In this document: positions 6,262 through 7,984 of the stretch, piece by piece
Numbering within the stretch: position 1 is the first letter of the stretch
Layout of the letters: the number at the start of each line of letters is the position of its first letter
Source: DASUCS01 sp041166365
GTDB taxonomy: Bacteria > Actinomycetota > Acidimicrobiia > Acidimicrobiales > JACDCH01
Assembly (NCBI GenBank): GCA_041166365.1
Contig: JBEEFX010000355.1
Location: forward strand, 1-7,984
DNA: 7,984 nucleotides
Direction: 5' to 3'
The notes under the pieces: generated by a model
Databases searched by the model: none
What the model saw: only the letters and a program-made list of their open reading frames with translations
What the model was told of the DNA's origin: nothing
Position numbers and translations under genes: made by a program

Positions 6262-7887
6262 TCACTGGCGGTCGCAGCGCTGGTACAGCTCGTAGAGGCC
6301 GCGGCCGAACAGGCCCGTGCCCCACGAGCCGACGAGGCAGAAGCGGCGGTGGAGAACCTCGACGGCCTGGTCGGATCCCACGTCGAGCGACGCGTTCGGT
6401 TCGTTCCAGTCGTCACGGATGGACGACAGGATCACGAGGTCCGAGGACGCGAGATCGTCAGCGAGGCCGGAATTGTCTCGGTTGGCGACGGCGGGGTCCA
6501 TCTCGATGTAGCGCGTTCCGGGCTGCGTCTGCGGTAGCAGGTAATAGAGGAAGGCCTCGCTGTAGGGCGTCTTGCGCAGATCGCCGGTGCCGACGAACAG
6601 CCTGTCGCCGGGTCTCGCGATGCGATCGACCACGGGCAGCATCGCGTTCACGGCATCGGCGGCGTCGTGGCGCCCGTAGTAGAAGCTGCGACCCTGGTTG
6701 TGCATCACGTACACCTCGCGATGCCGATCGAAGGTCTGGGCGACCATGTCGACGTACGGCCCGAACGTGAAGTGCGGCACGAGGACCAGCAGCAAGAGAA
6801 ACGGCGTCGCGGCAGCGGCCAGGTGCCGGGTGCCGCGCCGTAGGTTCGGGCGACGAGCTCGCACCAACTCCGTGATCGCGACCGGGAGCAAACCGAATGG
6901 GACCGCGCTCACCCACGCGAGGTGCGTCGAGTCGGGCCGCTGCAACGCCTGCGGCAACAGTCCGACGCTGTAGGCGCCCATCACCAGCAACGCGGCGCCC
7001 GCGGCCGTGCCGGGGTGCCGGCCGCGGTGTTTCCATCCGACCCATGCGAGCAACAACGCGGACGCGACCAGCAGCGCGAGCCACAGCGTGAGCTGCGCCG
7101 GCCGCGGCGGCCACGCGATCGGCCATCCGAGCGCATTGAGCTCGCCGGCCCGCTGGAGGAATCCGTCGAAGTGCGACAGCGACGGTGGCAGCGGCAGGTG
7201 ACGACCGCTCCGCAGCTGGAACACCGGTTGGATGACCATGCCGAACAGCGCGTGACCCGGGCCCGCGAGCGCGACGTGCACCAGGAACGGGCTCAGCCCG
7301 AGCGCCGAACCGACGACCAACCGCTTGCGCTGCCGCGCCTCGAGCACGCCCCACACGACTGCGAAGCCGAGTGCGACTGCGATGACGAGGTCGGGCCGGT
7401 AGAGCAGCGCCGCACCGGCCAGCAACCCGGCCAACAGCGTCCGTCCGCGCAGCGCGGCGACCATCGCCCACAGTCCGAGCGCGACGCCGCCGACCCACGC
7501 CAACGCGGTCAGGCCGGTCGGCGGCAGGATGATCATCGCGGTGATGGCCGCGCCGGCCACGGCGATGCGCCGTCCCCAGGGGCGGGTGATGGCGTACACC
7601 GCGGCAATGAGTGCGAGTTGCTGCGCCAAGCCGACGGCGCGTTCGGTCCAGATCGACGTGCCGAGTCCCTTGAAGACCGCGGCCAGGACCCACAGGCTGC
7701 CCGGGCCGTAGAGGTGGAGGAAGTCGCGGTTCGGGATGGCGCCGTGGAGAACCTGCTCGGGGAAGACGAGCATGAACCCTTCTTCCATCGGCGGCCCGGG
7801 TGCGCGCCACAGCCCGCGCATGGGCAGCAGCACCACCGCCGAGACGACCGCAGACGCCAGCCAATCGCGTCGCCGCCGTCGAGACAT
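6262..7887 (-). CDS. Multi-spanning GT-C-like membrane protein, putative lipid-phosphate-sugar-dependent glycosyltransferase
   Basis: This 541-residue protein is unnamed but looks like a GT-C (PMT/ArnT-like) enzyme. A basic N-terminus (MSRRRRRDW) precedes the first membrane helix (about 9-24). The first outer loop has a paired acidic motif, EE at 35-36, then PNRDF (52-56) and YGPG (60-63), matching the acidic loop and following segment usual in GT-C enzymes. Hydrophobic segments continue to about residue 370, including stretches near 84-102, 105-122, 125-146, 151-180, 265-284, 294-311, 325-342 and 355-371. RPDSTHL (317-323) is a polar motif ahead of a late helix. Residues 383-541 form a soluble, probably extracytoplasmic domain rich in aromatic and acidic residues. 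Its first gene position and the polyprenol-phosphate-sugar synthase next to it suggest it uses a lipid-phosphate sugar. The substrate is unknown, and a flippase- or polymerase-like role cannot be excluded. The ATG at 7887 gives the expected N-terminus. No Shine-Dalgarno is seen; a TANNNT hexamer lies 9 bases upstream. Confidence 0.85.
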   Translation of the reverse strand: MSRRRRRDWLASAVVSAVVLLPMRGLWRAPGPPMEEGFMLVFPEQVLHGAIPNRDFLHLYGPGSLWVLAAVFKGLGTSIWTERAVGLAQQLALIAAVYAITRPWGRRIAVAGAAITAMIILPPTGLTALAWVGGVALGLWAMVAALRGRTLLAGLLAGAALLYRPDLVIAVALGFAVVWGVLEARQRKRLVVGSALGLSPFLVHVALAGPGHALFGMVIQPVFQLRSGRHLPLPPSLSHFDGFLQRAGELNALGWPIAWPPRPAQLTLWLALLVASALLLAWVGWKHRGRHPGTAAGAALLVMGAYSVGLLPQALQRPDSTHLAWVSAVPFGLLPVAITELVRARRPNLRRGTRHLAAAATPFLLLLVLVPHFTFGPYVDMVAQTFDRHREVYVMHNQGRSFYYGRHDAADAVNAMLPVVDRIARPGDRLFVGTGDLRKTPYSEAFLYYLLPQTQPGTRYIEMDPAVANRDNSGLADDLASSDLVILSSIRDDWNEPNASLDVGSDQAVEVLHRRFCLVGSWGTGLFGRGLYELYQRCDRQ

Positions 7888-7896
7888 CGGGCGGAG

Positions 7897-7902
7897 AGGG
7901 TA
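7897..7902 (-). promoter_or_regulatory. Candidate -10 element for the membrane glycosyltransferase gene
   Basis: On the minus strand TACCCT (TANNNT) is followed by 9 bases and then the ATG at 7887. Transcription starting about 7 bases downstream would leave a leader of only 2-3 bases, consistent with the absent Shine-Dalgarno. I see no convincing -35. The hexamer lies just outside the -35 candidate of the opposing promoter, so the two would occupy nearly the same DNA. Confidence 0.33.
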
Positions 7903-7903
7903 G

Positions 7904-7934
7904 TTGCGGTCCGAGCGGCTCCCGGCTCTAGCCT
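7904..7934 (+). promoter_or_regulatory. Candidate leaderless promoter for the plus-strand gene
   Basis: TTGCGG (7904-7909) could serve as a -35 element and TAGCCT (7929-7934) as a -10 element of the TANNNT type, with a 19-base spacer. A start of transcription about 7 bases after the -10 would fall on the GTG at 7941, giving a leaderless message. The spacer is slightly long and the -35 matches only at TTG, so this is a sequence-pattern inference. Confidence 0.4.
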
Positions 7935-7940
7935 TCTCGG

Positions 7941-7984
7941 GTGCTGTCGTTCGAGCGCCAAGTCGTCGACCGGCTGGTGAGCAC
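7941..7984 (+). CDS. Start of a divergent gene of unknown function (runs off the right edge)
   Basis: From the GTG at 7941 the frame reads 14 complete codons, MLSFERQVVDRLVS, to the window edge. An in-frame TAG at 7929-7931 closes the frame upstream, and the GTG is the first possible start after it. The peptide looks like a soluble, amphipathic N-terminus, but it is too short to assign to a family. A -10-like TAGCCT ends 6 bases before the GTG and there is no Shine-Dalgarno, which would suit a leaderless mRNA. The overlapping long frame ending in TGA at 7978-7980 is a shadow of the minus-strand membrane gene. Confidence is moderate because only 44 bases are visible. Confidence 0.45.
   Translation, partial: MLSFERQVVDRLVS

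Noticed and set aside
5487..6770. A 427-codon plus-strand open frame across the mannose synthase gene
   Set aside because: It is antisense to the conserved GT2 motifs and turns into Arg/Ser-rich sequence; a shadow frame.
6458..7864. A 468-codon minus-strand open frame overlapping the membrane glycosyltransferase gene
   Set aside because: It is Arg/Gly/Ala-rich, without helices or motifs. The other minus frame gives a coherent membrane protein with GT-C-like loops.
6922..7980. A 352-codon plus-strand open frame ending near the right edge
   Set aside because: It is antisense to the hydrophobic helices of the membrane gene, which produces its Gln/Arg/Asp-rich composition. Its frame differs from the GTG frame at 7941.
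1..7984. Mobile element, CRISPR array, tRNA/rRNA, or defence or toxin system
   Set aside because: Reading both strands showed no transposase motifs, no regularly spaced direct repeats, no tRNA- or rRNA-like segments and no effector/immunity pair. Nearly every base is taken up by the four envelope glycan genes.

Overview
The window is high-GC DNA with the coding bias of Actinomycetota. Its most telling gene is a very large AftD-type arabinofuranosyltransferase homologue, a family typical of that phylum. The lineage within the phylum cannot be fixed from the sequence. The genes beside aftD in mycobacteria are not here, so a non-mycobacterial actinomycete is likely; Acidimicrobiia-like is only a guess.

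Almost the whole window is one minus-strand gene train, read from high to low coordinates. (1) 7887-6262: a 541-residue multi-spanning GT-C-like membrane protein of unknown specificity. (2) A 55-bp gap. (3) 6206-5466: a polyprenol-phosphate mannose synthase-type GT2 enzyme. (4) 5469-4252: a GT4 (GT-B fold) glycosyltransferase. (5) 4255 to the left edge: an AftD-like alpha-(1->3)-arabinofuranosyltransferase with 1418 intact codons, cut off before its stop. The last three genes are chained by two 4-base TTGA stop/start overlaps. A 53-bp divergent intergenic region (7888-7940) separates the train from the first 14 codons of a plus-strand gene. Both sides of that region carry TANNNT -10-like hexamers placed for leaderless or near-leaderless transcripts.

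Together the genes look like a cell-envelope glycan assembly module. A cytosolic GT2 enzyme charges a polyprenyl phosphate with a sugar. A cytosolic GT4 enzyme probably builds or extends an acceptor. Two GT-C-type membrane enzymes would use lipid-phosphate sugars on the outer face of the membrane. The division of labour is inferred from families and gene order. I found no mobile element, CRISPR array, rRNA, tRNA or toxin/defence module. Long plus-strand open frames across the window are antisense shadows of the minus-strand genes, a common result of high GC.
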